Of a stretch of DNA of 64,000 bases, positions 16,862 to 25,659 are shown piece after piece. How positions within the stretch are numbered: the first letter of the stretch is position 1; each line of letters starts with the position of its first letter. This stretch comes from Streptomyces sp. NBC_00287 (GTDB lineage Bacteria; Actinomycetota; Actinomycetes; Streptomycetales; Streptomycetaceae), in the NCBI RefSeq assembly GCF_036173105.1, contig NZ_CP108053.1, positions 4,092,001-4,156,000 of the forward strand. Reading direction: 5' to 3'. A program made the translations under genes and the position numbers. Below the pieces are notes generated by a model, which had not been told where the DNA came from, searched no databases, and saw nothing but the letters and a program-made list of their open reading frames with translations.

Positions 16862-17313
16862 CCGAGCTTGTCGACCGCCTGGTAGTACGTCCAGGCGGCC
16901 GCGTCGCAGGAGGTCTTCTTCAGCCCTGAGTAGGTGGCGCAGACGCGCTTGAGGTCGGCGTAGAAGGCGTCGTCGAGGCGGGTCTTGTTGGTGTCGAAGG
17001 TGCCGGCCGCCTTGTAGTTGCGGTAGCCGAAGTCATGGCGGACACAGGCGTTGGAGAACGGGAACCCGAAGGGGTTGTCCGGCGACGTGGTGCAGTAGTC
17101 CGTGGACCAGTCGAAGCCGTAGGCGCTCCACGCGCTCTGGTTGGCGCGGGCCGCGAAGAAGGCGTTGTAGCTGCTCGCGCCTGTCTGCGTCCAGCCACTG
17201 AGGACCGCGCCCTTGTCGGCGGGCGCGGCGGCGGCCTCGGTGGCGGGCAGCAGGGCGGCGGTCAGCGCGAGCGTGGCGGTGGCCAGGGACGCGGCTGCGG
17301 TACGACGGCGCAT
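16858..17313 (-). CDS. Secreted prokaryotic phospholipase A2
   Basis: A 151-residue precursor. The first ~30 residues are a Sec-type signal peptide (MRRRTAAASLATATLALTAA, then an AEAAAA cleavage region). The mature part carries the His-Asp dyad motif CVRHDFGYRNYK and four cysteines (YCTT, ACVRH, VCATY, SCDAA), matching small Streptomyces phospholipase A2 enzymes that release sn-2 fatty acids using Ca2+. It is transcribed alone and converges with the GNAT gene. Confidence 0.88.
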   Translation of the reverse strand: MRRRTAAASLATATLALTAALLPATEAAAAPADKGAVLSGWTQTGASSYNAFFAARANQSAWSAYGFDWSTDYCTTSPDNPFGFPFSNACVRHDFGYRNYKAAGTFDTNKTRLDDAFYADLKRVCATYSGLKKTSCDAAAWTYYQAVDKLG

Positions 17314-17422
17314 GAGGTGTCCTCCGTGGGGAGCGCTGCTCGCTCCGGCGGGGGTCGCTCGGAGCGGCGTCAGCGTTCGCCGCGGGGTTACAGCGGATGT
17401 ATGCGCCGGCTATAGGGGCTGG

Positions 17423-18094
17423 TCAGGAGCGGAGGTAGGCCAGGACGGCCAGGACCCTGCGGTGGGTCTCCTCGGCCGGGGGCAGGTCCAGCTTGGTGAG
17501 GATGGAGCCGATGTGTTTGCCCACGGCGGCCTCGGAGACCACCAGCGCCTTGGCGATGGCGCCGTTGGACTTGCCCTCCGCGATCAGCGCCAGCACCTCG
17601 CGTTCGCGTGGGGTGAGCCGCTCCAGTGGGTCGCGGCGCCGGCGCAGCAACTGCCGTACGACTTCGGGGTCGACGACGGTGCCGCCGTCCGCGACCTCGC
17701 TCAGCGCGTCGACGAACTCCTCGACCTGGCCGACGCGGTCCTTGAGGAGGTAGCCGACCCCGGATCCGTCGCCCGAGTCGAGGAGGTCGGAGGCGTAGGT
17801 GCGCTGCACGTACTGGCTGAGGACCAGTACCGGCAGGGCGGGCCGCGTCTCGCGCAGGCGCACCGCGGCGTGCAGGCCCTCGTCCTGGAAGCCGGGCGGC
17901 ATGCGTACGTCGGTGACGACGATGTCCGGTTCGTGCTCCTGAACGGCGGCGACCAGGGCGCTCGCGTCGCCGACGGCGGCCACCACGTCGTGGCCGCAGC
18001 GGCCGAGCAGGCCGATGAGGCCCTCGCGCAGCAGCACACTGTCCTCGGCCAGAACTACCCGGAGCGATCGGCGCGTTCGGCCGTCTCGGTCCAC
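17423..18094 (-). CDS. NarL/FixJ family response regulator
   Basis: A 223-residue protein. The receiver domain has the acidic pocket (LAEDS), phospho-acceptor Asp in IVVTDVRMPP and the conserved Lys in YLLKDRV. The LuxR-type HTH is LTPREREVLALIAEGKSNGA, with AIAKALVVSEAAVGKHIGSIL following. It pairs with the histidine kinase gene directly upstream. GTG 18094 is the only plausible in-frame start and lies 40 nt inside the kinase gene. Targets are unknown, though the neighbouring SARP gene is a candidate. Confidence 0.85.
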   Translation of the reverse strand: MDRDGRTRRSLRVVLAEDSVLLREGLIGLLGRCGHDVVAAVGDASALVAAVQEHEPDIVVTDVRMPPGFQDEGLHAAVRLRETRPALPVLVLSQYVQRTYASDLLDSGDGSGVGYLLKDRVGQVEEFVDALSEVADGGTVVDPEVVRQLLRRRRDPLERLTPREREVLALIAEGKSNGAIAKALVVSEAAVGKHIGSILTKLDLPPAEETHRRVLAVLAYLRS

Positions 18095-19362
18095 TCGCAA
18101 GGAATCTCCACACTCAGCAAGGTCGGTCCGCCCGGCGGACTGGACAGGGAGAGTCTGCCATCGAGGACGGACACCCGGTCGGCGAGTCCGGTCAGTCCGC
18201 TGCCCCGGTCGGCGTCCGCGCCGCCGCGGCCGTCGTCGCGGACCTTGAGCACCAGGCGTCCGTCGTCGTGGCCGCCGCTGACGGCGGCGCGGGTGGCGCC
18301 GCTGTGCTTGGCGACGTTGGCGAGGGCCTCGCAGACGACGAAGTAGGCGGCGCTCTCCACCGCTTGGGGCAGCCGTCCGGGCAGGTCGAGGTCGACGTCG
18401 ACGGGGACGGCGCTGCGGTCGGCGGCGTCGGCGACGGCCGCGTCGAGGCCGTAGTCGGCGAGGACCTTGGGGTGGATGCCGTGGATGAGCTCGCGCAGTT
18501 CCGCGAGGGCCTTGCCGGCTTCCTCGTGGGCCTTGGCGAGCTGGTCGGCGAGGGGGCCCGGCGGGACGTCGAGGCGGGCCAGGCCGAGCGTCATCGTCAG
18601 GGCGACCAGGCGCTGTTGGGCGCCGTCGTGCAGATCGCGTTCGATACGGCGGCGTTCGGCCTCGAAGGCGTCGACCAGCCGGATCCGGGAGCGGCTGAGT
18701 TCGACGACCTTCTCGCCGAGGTCGGCGTCGCGCGGGGCGATCAGCAGACGGGTCAGCTCGGCGCGGGCGCCGGCCGTCAGGGCGAGGATGTAGGCGCCGG
18801 CGGCCAGCAGGAGCAGGCCGAGGACGGCGACGCCGAACGCGGTCGGCCAGTCGGTGACCGTCCACTGCTTGAGCACCTTGGTCTCCTCGCCCGCGCCGAC
18901 CGTGGCCATCAGCAGCGGGGTCGCCGCCATCGACAGCGGGAAGAGCAGGGCGACGGTGACGACGAAGGCCTCGGCGGGCCAGAGCAGTACGGCGAAGAGC
19001 AGGGCGTAGCCGAGTTCCCGCCAGGTGAGCTGCTCGCGCAGGCGGGTGGTGAACCAGCACCACAGTCCGGGCTCGGCGGGTTCGGCGTGCGGGCCGTTCG
19101 CCGGGTCACCGTCGATCAGCCGCAGTCGGCGCCGCTCCATCGTGGCCACGGGCAGGCCGGCGAGGGCGGTGACGGCGAGCAGGGGCAGGCCGACCAGGAC
19201 GATCGCCAGGACGCCGCCCACCGCCACCAGGGTCACCAGGGACACGAGGGCGGCGATGCCCGCCAGCACGCCCGTCAGCAGATACGCGACGGAGCGCCAG
19301 GGCCACGGCGACAGCAGGAAGTCCGGCCGGGACATGGCCTGCCACACATTGCGAGGGTGCAT
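18055..19362 (-). CDS. Sensor histidine kinase (NarL-type partner, DesK-like)
   Basis: A 435-residue membrane kinase. The N-terminal half has about five to six hydrophobic segments (residues 20-70, 115-150, 170-200) and no large extracytoplasmic sensor domain. The phosphoacceptor helix is RRIERDLHDGAQQRLVALTM, and the ATP-binding part includes CEALANVAKHSGA, VRDDGRGGAD and GSGLTGLADRV. This is the HPK7 class that pairs with LuxR-type regulators, and the response regulator gene overlaps its 3' end. ATG 19362 is chosen as the start before the first hydrophobic segment. The 5' extension to 19545 is proline-rich and unlikely to be coding. Confidence 0.85.
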   Translation of the reverse strand: MHPRNVWQAMSRPDFLLSPWPWRSVAYLLTGVLAGIAALVSLVTLVAVGGVLAIVLVGLPLLAVTALAGLPVATMERRRLRLIDGDPANGPHAEPAEPGLWCWFTTRLREQLTWRELGYALLFAVLLWPAEAFVVTVALLFPLSMAATPLLMATVGAGEETKVLKQWTVTDWPTAFGVAVLGLLLLAAGAYILALTAGARAELTRLLIAPRDADLGEKVVELSRSRIRLVDAFEAERRRIERDLHDGAQQRLVALTMTLGLARLDVPPGPLADQLAKAHEEAGKALAELRELIHGIHPKVLADYGLDAAVADAADRSAVPVDVDLDLPGRLPQAVESAAYFVVCEALANVAKHSGATRAAVSGGHDDGRLVLKVRDDGRGGADADRGSGLTGLADRVSVLDGRLSLSSPPGGPTLLSVEIPCEWTETAERADRSG

Positions 19363-19484
19363 GGGGATCACCGTAGAAGCCGGGGCGTGGGCTGTGCCAT
19401 CGGTCCAGGTGGCGGACCGGGGGTAGGGCTGGCCATACCCCCGGGGCAGGCGATGCGGGGTCACGGGTGGGCCGCTGCAAGGTC

Positions 19485-19506
19485 CTGCCATCGCAGGCTG
19501 CTGCCA
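19485..19506 (+). promoter_or_regulatory. Direct-repeat element upstream of the SARP gene
   Basis: CTGCCA at 19485 and again at 19501, with 16 nt from start to start. The segment TCGCAGGCTGCTGCCA (19491-19506) recurs with a single mismatch at 22179-22194, upstream of the ABC transporter operon. There too the CTGCC half-sites are 16 nt apart. Direct repeats of this sort are how SARP-family regulators bind DNA, so autoregulation is possible. Confidence 0.4.
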
Positions 19507-19578
19507 AACAGAAGGCTCAATTCCGGCCGGGAGTGGCGCAAACAATGGCCATGGGTCAACGCTGCGCGCGTTGCGATC

Positions 19579-19598
19579 CGGCCCTGTCCATAGGGCCG
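19579..19598. promoter_or_regulatory. Inverted repeat just upstream of the SARP start
   Basis: CGGCCCT-GTCCAT-AGGGCCG is a perfect 7-bp inverted repeat with a 6-nt centre, 28 nt before ATG 19626. It may be an operator, or a leader hairpin that affects access to the ribosome binding site. Confidence 0.35.
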
Positions 19599-19625
19599 GG
19601 GCTCACAGGAGTGGGGGACTCACAC

Positions 19626-21485
19626 ATGGAATTCCAGCTTCTCGGTCCGGTGGAGGCACGGCAGACAGCACAGAACCCGGGGCGACGGGTGGCATTGTCC
19701 GGCTCGAAGGTGCACACGGTGCTCGCCGCACTGCTGCTCGCCCGGGGCCGGGTGGTGGGGGACGGCAGGCTCAGCGAACTGCTGTGGGGGTGGGAGCCGC
19801 CGGCCACCATGAACGCGCAGATCTACACGTACATTTCGAGACTGCGCAAGCTGCTCGGCCCTGACGTGGAGTTGATCCGTCGTCAGCCGGGCTACCAGCT
19901 GCTCGCCGAGGGTGCGCGGCTGGACGTCGTGGAGTTCGAGGAGCTGGACCGCGGGGGCCGCAGGGCGCTGGAGGAACGCCGGTTCTCGGACGCGGCGGAC
20001 TTACTGCGCCGGGCGCTCGATCTGTGGCAGGGCCCGGCGCTGGCGGGGGTGACGCCGTATCTCGCCGAGGCGGAGGTGCCGCAGCTGGAGGAGGCCCGGG
20101 TGACCGCGCTGGAGCACCGGGTCGAGGCAGATCTGGCGCTCGGCCGGCATCAGCGGCTGGTGTCCGAACTCACCGGCCTGGTCAGCGAGTTCCCGGTACG
20201 GGAGCGGCTGCGGGCCCAGCTGATGACGGCGCTGTACCGCGGGGGGCGGCAGGCAGACGCGCTGCACGTCTATCACGAGGGCCGCACGGTGCTCGCCGAG
20301 GAGCTGGGGGTGGACCCCGGGCCCGATCTGACGGCCGCCTACCAGGGTGCGCTCAGCGGTGAGCTGGGGCGGCTGCCCGAGCCCGCCCGGGTGTCCGTGG
20401 CCGTCTCCGGTGCGGCGCGGCGTACGCCGCCGCTGCTGTTGCCGCCGGATCTAGCCGACTTCACCGGGCGGCGGCGGGAGTTCGAGGAGCTGTGCGCGGC
20501 GCTGGTGCCGGCGCCGGCCGAGCGGCGGCTGCCGTTCCGGCCGCGGCGGCTGCTGTTGAGCGGTATGGCGGGGGTGGGCAAGACGGCGCTCGCGGTGCGG
20601 GTGGCGCACGCGGTGGCCGGGGAGTTCCCGGACGGGCTGCTGTATGCGCGGCTGCGCCACGAGGACGGTGGGGTGAAGGACTCCGGGGTGGTGCTGGCCC
20701 AGCTGCTGCGCACCTTGGGCGAGCGGCCGGAGGACGTGCCGGTGCCGGGCGGCGGGCCGGGGCGGCTCGACGAGCTGGTGCACCGGTGGCGGACCAGGAC
20801 GGCGGGGCGCAGGCTGCTGGTCGTGCTCGACGACGCGGCGAACGAGCTCCAGCTGGACGCGCTGCTTCCGGCCACGACTGAGGCGGCGGTGCTGGTCACC
20901 AGCCGTGGGCGGCTGTCCACGGTGCCCGGATCGCGCGGTCTTGCCCTCGAACCCCTCGGGGACGCGGAGTCGCTGGCGCTGCTGGGGGCGGTCGCGGGGC
21001 CCTCGCGGATCGGGGTGGAGCCCGAGGCGGCCCGGCTGATCGCGCGGGCCTGCGCCGGTCTGCCGCTCGCCCTGCGGATCGCGGGGACCCGGCTCGCCGC
21101 GCGTCCGCACTGGCCGGCGGCGCGGCTGGCCCGTCGACTGGCCGACCCGGCCTGCCGGGCGGAGGAGTTGCGGGTGGGGGAACTGGACGTACGGCACACC
21201 CTGTCCAAGGCGCTCCGACAACGGCCGGTGGACGAGCGGGAGTTCGTGACCGCCTTCGCACCGCACGGCACGGAACCCTTCACCACGGCACGGGCCGCGC
21301 GCTTCGCCGGCGTCGCGGAGGAGGTGGCGGAGGAGCTGCTGGAGCGGCTGGTGGAGGCGGCGCTGCTGGAGATGGCGGGCATCGACGCGACGGGAGAACC
21401 CCGGTACCGCTTCCATGAGTTGGTCCGCCTGGTCGCGGCGGGCCTGCCGGAACGGGACGGAGGGCTGACGCTGTCGGGGGCGTGA
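19626..21485 (+). CDS. AfsR/SARP family regulator with NB-ARC domain but no TPR domain
   Basis: A 619-residue protein. Order of domains: OmpR-type winged HTH (about 1-95, FQLLGPVEA..HTVLAALLLARGRVVGDGRL), bacterial transcriptional activation domain (about 100-240), then an NTPase part with Walker A GMAGVGKTALAV (about 315) and Walker B RLLVVLDDA. Full AfsR proteins are about 1000 residues and end in TPR repeats. This one stops soon after the NB-ARC winged-helix part, with a clean stop and no remnant downstream. SARPs activate antibiotic clusters, and it is the nearest regulator to the NRPS cluster. A role there is inferred from position and from the shared promoter element with the ABC genes. 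Confidence 0.85.
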   Translation: MEFQLLGPVEARQTAQNPGRRVALSGSKVHTVLAALLLARGRVVGDGRLSELLWGWEPPATMNAQIYTYISRLRKLLGPDVELIRRQPGYQLLAEGARLDVVEFEELDRGGRRALEERRFSDAADLLRRALDLWQGPALAGVTPYLAEAEVPQLEEARVTALEHRVEADLALGRHQRLVSELTGLVSEFPVRERLRAQLMTALYRGGRQADALHVYHEGRTVLAEELGVDPGPDLTAAYQGALSGELGRLPEPARVSVAVSGAARRTPPLLLPPDLADFTGRRREFEELCAALVPAPAERRLPFRPRRLLLSGMAGVGKTALAVRVAHAVAGEFPDGLLYARLRHEDGGVKDSGVVLAQLLRTLGERPEDVPVPGGGPGRLDELVHRWRTRTAGRRLLVVLDDAANELQLDALLPATTEAAVLVTSRGRLSTVPGSRGLALEPLGDAESLALLGAVAGPSRIGVEPEAARLIARACAGLPLALRIAGTRLAARPHWPAARLARRLADPACRAEELRVGELDVRHTLSKALRQRPVDEREFVTAFAPHGTEPFTTARAARFAGVAEEVAEELLERLVEAALLEMAGIDATGEPRYRFHELVRLVAAGLPERDGGLTLSGA

Positions 21486-21653
21486 GCGCCCCCGAAGGGG
21501 CGCGGGGAACTGCGCGACCAGCCCCCACGCAGCCGCAGCTACCCCGCAAGGTATGCCTGGCCCTACCCCAAGTCTCGCCTCTGCCGCACTGCGTCACACC
21601 CGCCTTACGCGGTTTCGTGGAGTGGTCGAAGCGGCGAGAGAGACGGGGACCGG

Positions 21654-22169
21654 ATGTTGGCTTGGCTGGCCGAGCGTGTGCTGGCGTTCGGGAGTATCGG
21701 CATCCTGGTCACGGTTCTGCTGCTGCCCGCCCTGGAGGCGGCGCTGCCGGTGATCGGCGTGGCGCTGCCGGGACAGACCGCGGTGGTGCTCGGCGGGGTG
21801 TTCGCCTGGCACGGGCACATCAGTGTGCAGGCCGCGCTGCTCACCGCGATGGCGGGCGCCGTACTCGGCAACGCCGTCGGGTACGCCGTCGGCAGACGCT
21901 GGCGGCGGCCGCTGCTGGAGCGGATGCCGGGCGGTGCGCGCGGGAGCCGGTACACCGCTCGGGCGCTCGGCCTGATCGAACGGCGCGGCGGCGGCGCGGT
22001 GTTCGTCGGCCGGTTCACCGCAGTGCTGCGCACCCTCGTACCGACCCTGTGCGGGGCCGTCCGGATGCCGCTGCACCGCTATCTCGCCTGGTCGCTGGTG
22101 AGCAGTGCGGTGTGGGCGCCCTCCTTCGTCCTGCTCGGCTATGTGATGGGCCCGGCCGGACCCGGCTGA
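21654..22169 (+). CDS. DedA/SNARE-associated (VTT) membrane protein
   Basis: A 171-residue membrane protein with about four hydrophobic segments. It carries the DedA-family core: LPVIGVALPGQTAVVLGG in place of the usual E..xPxxPGE loop, GNAVGYAVGR, and the FVGRFTAVLRTLVP motif with its conserved arginines. Family members are implicated in lipid transport across the membrane and resistance to membrane-active peptides. It is shorter than typical DedA proteins (about 200). It may be co-expressed with the SARP gene, 168 nt upstream. Confidence 0.75.
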   Translation: MLAWLAERVLAFGSIGILVTVLLLPALEAALPVIGVALPGQTAVVLGGVFAWHGHISVQAALLTAMAGAVLGNAVGYAVGRRWRRPLLERMPGGARGSRYTARALGLIERRGGGAVFVGRFTAVLRTLVPTLCGAVRMPLHRYLAWSLVSSAVWAPSFVLLGYVMGPAGPG

Positions 22170-22178
22170 GTGCGCCCT

Positions 22179-22210
22179 TCGCAGGTTGCTGCCAGGGCAG
22201 TCTCCTGCCG
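22179..22210 (+). promoter_or_regulatory. Direct-repeat element upstream of the ABC transporter operon
   Basis: TCGCAGGTTGCTGCCA here matches 15 of 16 positions of the element before the SARP gene. CTGCCA at 22189 and CTGCCG at 22205 are again 16 nt apart. Distance to the start codon is 146 nt, against 135 nt at the SARP gene. A palindrome CTGCCAGGGCAG is also present at 22189-22200. Confidence 0.4.
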
Positions 22211-22324
22211 CCCGCGGCACCTCGTTCGGGCCCGGCCCGCTTCGACAATGACTTCGCCACGCCACTTCCGTCCCGCCTTGGTGCGCGGGAGGACCGACAC
22301 CAACGAACAGGGACTTAGGGACAG

Positions 22325-23062
22325 ATGACGAACAACGCGATCCAACTGCGCTCCGTGAGCCGGGAGTACGGGTCGGGCGGCGGCCGAGTCACCGCCCTCG
22401 ACCAGGTCTCCCTGGCCTTCCCCCGGGCTACCTTCACCGCCGTCATGGGCCCCTCCGGCTCCGGCAAGTCGACCCTCCTGCAGTGCGCCGCCGGTCTGGA
22501 CCGGCCGACGTCCGGCTCGGTCACCGTCGGCGACACCGAGCTGACGAAGCTGAGCGAGACCCGGCTGACGCTGCTGCGCCGCGAGCGCATCGGCTTTGTC
22601 TTCCAGGCGTTCAACCTGCTGCCCTCGCTGACCGCCGAGCAGAACGTGGCGCTGCCGCTGCGCCTGGCAGGGCGGCGCCCCAAGAAGGCCCGGGTCCGTG
22701 AGGTGCTGGCGCAGGTCGGTCTCGGCGACCGGGCCGGGCACCGCCCCTCGGAGATGTCCGGCGGCCAGCAGCAGCGGGTCGCCCTGGCCCGCGCCCTCAT
22801 CACCCGCCCCGAGGTGCTGTTCGGCGACGAGCCGACCGGCGCCCTGGACTCCCAGACCAGCCGTGAGGTGCTGACGCTGCTGCGCGGCATGGTCGACGCC
22901 GAGGGCCAGACGATCATCATGGTGACCCATGACCCGGTGGCCGCCTCCTACGCGGACCGGGTGGTCTTCCTGGTCGACGGGCGCGTCAACGGCGAGCTGA
23001 TCGGCGCCTCGGCCGGCGACATCGCCGCCCGGATGACCAAGCTGGAGGCCGTGCCGTGCTGA
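22325..23062 (+). CDS. ABC transporter ATP-binding protein (MacB/LolD type)
   Basis: A 245-residue ATPase. Walker A is GPSGSGKST, the signature is MSGGQQQRVALARAL, Walker B is LFGDEPTGALD, and the switch His is in MVTHD. Sequence features match the MacB/LolD class that works with FtsX-type permeases. The permease gene overlaps its 3' end. Transporters of this class are often found beside lipopeptide clusters, where they export the product or protect the cell envelope. That role here is inferred from position. Confidence 0.9.
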   Translation: MTNNAIQLRSVSREYGSGGGRVTALDQVSLAFPRATFTAVMGPSGSGKSTLLQCAAGLDRPTSGSVTVGDTELTKLSETRLTLLRRERIGFVFQAFNLLPSLTAEQNVALPLRLAGRRPKKARVREVLAQVGLGDRAGHRPSEMSGGQQQRVALARALITRPEVLFGDEPTGALDSQTSREVLTLLRGMVDAEGQTIIMVTHDPVAASYADRVVFLVDGRVNGELIGASAGDIAARMTKLEAVPC

Positions 23063-25506
23063 GCGTCGCCCTGCGCACCCTGCGCACCCGCTGGGTCACC
23101 TTCGTCGGCAGCTTCGTCGCGCTGTCGCTCGGTGTCGCGCTGATCGCCGTGATGGGTCTGGCCCTCGCCTCCTCCCTCAACGCGCCCGAGCGGCAGCCGG
23201 AGCGGTTCGCCGCGGCCCCGGTCGTGGTGCAGGGCAAGGACACCCTGAGCGTGCCGACCTCGATCGGGAACCGCGAGCAGGAGCTGGAGCAGCCCAACCC
23301 CGTCCCGGCGAAGACGGTCACCGCGCTGAAGGAGCTCGGCACCGTCACCGAGGACCGCTCCTTCGCCGTACGGGCCGAAGGGGCGCCCGGTGATCTGGTG
23401 GGCCACCCGTGGTCCACGGCGGCCTTCGCGCCGTACAAGCTGAGCGAGGGGCGCGCGCCCGAGGCCGACGGTGAGGTCGTCGTCAGCGGCGACTGGGCCG
23501 CCGTAGGAAAGGAACTGCGCACCGCCGCCGGGACCGTGACGGTCGTCGGGACCGTCGGTGGGCTCGGCTTCGAGGACGCCGTCTTCTACACCGACGCGCG
23601 TGCCGCACAACTGGCCCCGGTCTCCACGCAGTTGGTCGTGGACGCCGACGCCTCGGCGGTGCGGAGCGCGGTCGACGGCTCCGGCGTCGAGGTGCTCACC
23701 GGCACCGACCGGCGGTACGCGGATGCCGACCCGGACCGTGACAGCGAGGCACTGACCGCGCTCAACGCCATGTTCGGCACGGCCGGCGGGGTCAGCGGCT
23801 TTGTGTCGGTGTTCGTGGTGGCCTCCACGTTCGCCTTCGCCGTCGCCCAGCGGCGCCGCGAGTTCGGGCTGCTGCGCACCGCGGGTGCCACGCCCGGGCA
23901 GATCCGCCGGATGGTGTTCGCCGAGGCCCTGCTCGTGGGTGTCCTCGCCTCCGCAGCGGGCTGTGTCCTCGGCGCGTACGCGGCGCCCCATCTCGCCGAG
24001 TGGGTGGTGGACGGCGGGCTCGCGCCCGAGTGGTTCGCCATCGGTGACCAGACCTGGCCGTACCACATGGCCTTCTGGACGGGTCTGCTGGTCGCGCTGT
24101 GCGGGGTCGTCGCCGCGTCCTGGCGGGCCGGGAAGACCGGGCCCACCCAGGCGCTGCGCGAGGCCTCGGTGGACAGCCGGACCATGACCTGGGGCCGCTG
24201 GCTGTTCGGTGCGGGCCTGCTGGTCACCGCCGCGGTGACGCTGGTGCTGGCCCTGGTGACCGAGCCGGGCGATCTGCTGCACCGCAAGACCTACGTCAGC
24301 CGGCCCATGCTGCTGATCACCGCGATCGCGCTGCTGTCGCCGGTGCTGGTGCGCCCGCTGACCCGGCTGATCGCCTGGCTGCCGGCCCAACTGCCGGGCG
24401 CGGGCGGCATGCTGGTGCGGGAGAACGCCGCCGCCGGGGTGCGCCGTACGGCCGCCATCGCGGCGCCCGTGCTGGTCACCGTGGCGCTGGCCGGTTCGCT
24501 GCTCGGGGCGACCGCGACGCTGAACGAGGCGAAGGCGACCGAGACCCGGGAGCAGACCGTCGCGGACTTCGTGGTGGCCCCGGGTGGTGACGGCTTCGAC
24601 GCGGCGGCGGTGGAGCGGCTGCGCGAGGTGCCCGGCGCGGAGGTCTCGGTGACCTCGTCGAGCGCGGTGTACGTCCTGGAGGAGGGCGTCGCGCTGATCC
24701 GTTCCGACGCCCGGGCCGCCGAGGCGAAGGCGCTCGCGGACACCGTGAAACTGCCGGTCACCGCGGGCCGGGTCACCGACCTCGACGACGACTCGATCAT
24801 CGTCAACGAGGAGTGGGAGAAGCACACCGTCGGGGACCGGGTGAGCGTGTGGCTCGGCGACGGTACGAAGAAGTCGCTGCGGATCGCCGCGGTGATGTCC
24901 ATCGGAACCGGCAACAACGGCGTGTACGTCACCCCGGCCAACGCCCCGCGCGCACCCGTCGACCGGGTCGATGTGAAGATCGCAGACGGCGCGGACGCCG
25001 CGGCCGTGGCGAGCGCACTGGCTACGGCGGTCAAGGGCGACGGCGGCGAGGTCCTCACCAAGGACCAGTGGGTGCAGGCCAGTTACCCGGAGACCAATGA
25101 GACCACCCGGCTCGGTTTCCTGCTGGTCCTCGGCATCGCCCTGCTGTACACGGGCATCTCGCTGGCCAACACCCTGGTGATGGCGACCTCCGACCGGGTC
25201 CGGGACCTGGCGGTGCTGCGGCTCGCCGGGGCCACCACCTGGCAGGTGCTGCGGCTGGTGGCCTGGGAGGCGCTGATGGTCGTGGTGGTCGGCGGGGTGC
25301 TGGGGCTGCTGGTGGCCGCGCTCAACCTGCTCGGCATGTGGAGCGCGCTGGGCCTGCTGTCGGTGTGGACCTCGATCGAGATCCCGTGGGCGGCCGTCGG
25401 CTCCGCGGTGGGCGCCTGTGCGGTGCTGGCCGTGGTCTCCGCGGTGGCGCCGGCCGGGCTGTCCATGCGGCGGCGGGCCGTGGAGCTGGCGGGCATGCGG
25501 GAGTGA
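23056..25506 (+). CDS. FtsX-family ABC transporter permease
   Basis: An 816-residue membrane protein with the double-FtsX layout: one N-terminal helix, an extracytoplasmic region (about 35-235), a block of three to four helices (235-350), two more helices, a second extracytoplasmic domain (about 490-680), and a final block of three helices. The FtsX motif appears in both blocks: QRRREFGLLRTAGATPGQIR and SDRVRDLAVLRLAGATTWQV. It starts at GTG 23056, overlapping the ATPase stop. A long hairpin follows the stop codon. Confidence 0.9.
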   Translation: MLSVALRTLRTRWVTFVGSFVALSLGVALIAVMGLALASSLNAPERQPERFAAAPVVVQGKDTLSVPTSIGNREQELEQPNPVPAKTVTALKELGTVTEDRSFAVRAEGAPGDLVGHPWSTAAFAPYKLSEGRAPEADGEVVVSGDWAAVGKELRTAAGTVTVVGTVGGLGFEDAVFYTDARAAQLAPVSTQLVVDADASAVRSAVDGSGVEVLTGTDRRYADADPDRDSEALTALNAMFGTAGGVSGFVSVFVVASTFAFAVAQRRREFGLLRTAGATPGQIRRMVFAEALLVGVLASAAGCVLGAYAAPHLAEWVVDGGLAPEWFAIGDQTWPYHMAFWTGLLVALCGVVAASWRAGKTGPTQALREASVDSRTMTWGRWLFGAGLLVTAAVTLVLALVTEPGDLLHRKTYVSRPMLLITAIALLSPVLVRPLTRLIAWLPAQLPGAGGMLVRENAAAGVRRTAAIAAPVLVTVALAGSLLGATATLNEAKATETREQTVADFVVAPGGDGFDAAAVERLREVPGAEVSVTSSSAVYVLEEGVALIRSDARAAEAKALADTVKLPVTAGRVTDLDDDSIIVNEEWEKHTVGDRVSVWLGDGTKKSLRIAAVMSIGTGNNGVYVTPANAPRAPVDRVDVKIADGADAAAVASALATAVKGDGGEVLTKDQWVQASYPETNETTRLGFLLVLGIALLYTGISLANTLVMATSDRVRDLAVLRLAGATTWQVLRLVAWEALMVVVVGGVLGLLVAALNLLGMWSALGLLSVWTSIEIPWAAVGSAVGACAVLAVVSAVAPAGLSMRRRAVELAGMRE

Positions 25507-25569
25507 GGGCCCGCTGAGACGTCGCGCCGGGTGGTCAACGTCCCCCGTCCCGCCCGGCGCGGCACCAAA

Positions 25570-25624
25570 GAGGGCCGGCCGCCGGTTCCGTACGGCATGT
25601 GTACGGAACCGGAGGCCGGCCCTC
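25570..25624. terminator. Long bidirectional terminator at the left edge of the biosynthetic cluster
   Basis: A 24-bp inverted repeat with one mismatch and a 7-nt loop. The arms run 25570-25593 and 25601-25624, and the inner part is CCGGTTCCGTAC / GTACGGAACCGG. It lies between the end of the ABC permease gene on the plus strand and the end of the long minus-strand operon, and is the clearest hairpin in the window. Confidence 0.85.
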
Positions 25625-25659
25625 GCCTGTGCTGAACAGGCGTGAAAGGAGAGGGGTGT

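Noticed and set aside
16858..17313. Start of a gene running into the GNAT gene, or a GNAT frameshift
   Set aside because: The two genes are convergent and each is complete. The 4-bp overlap of their stop codons is normal.
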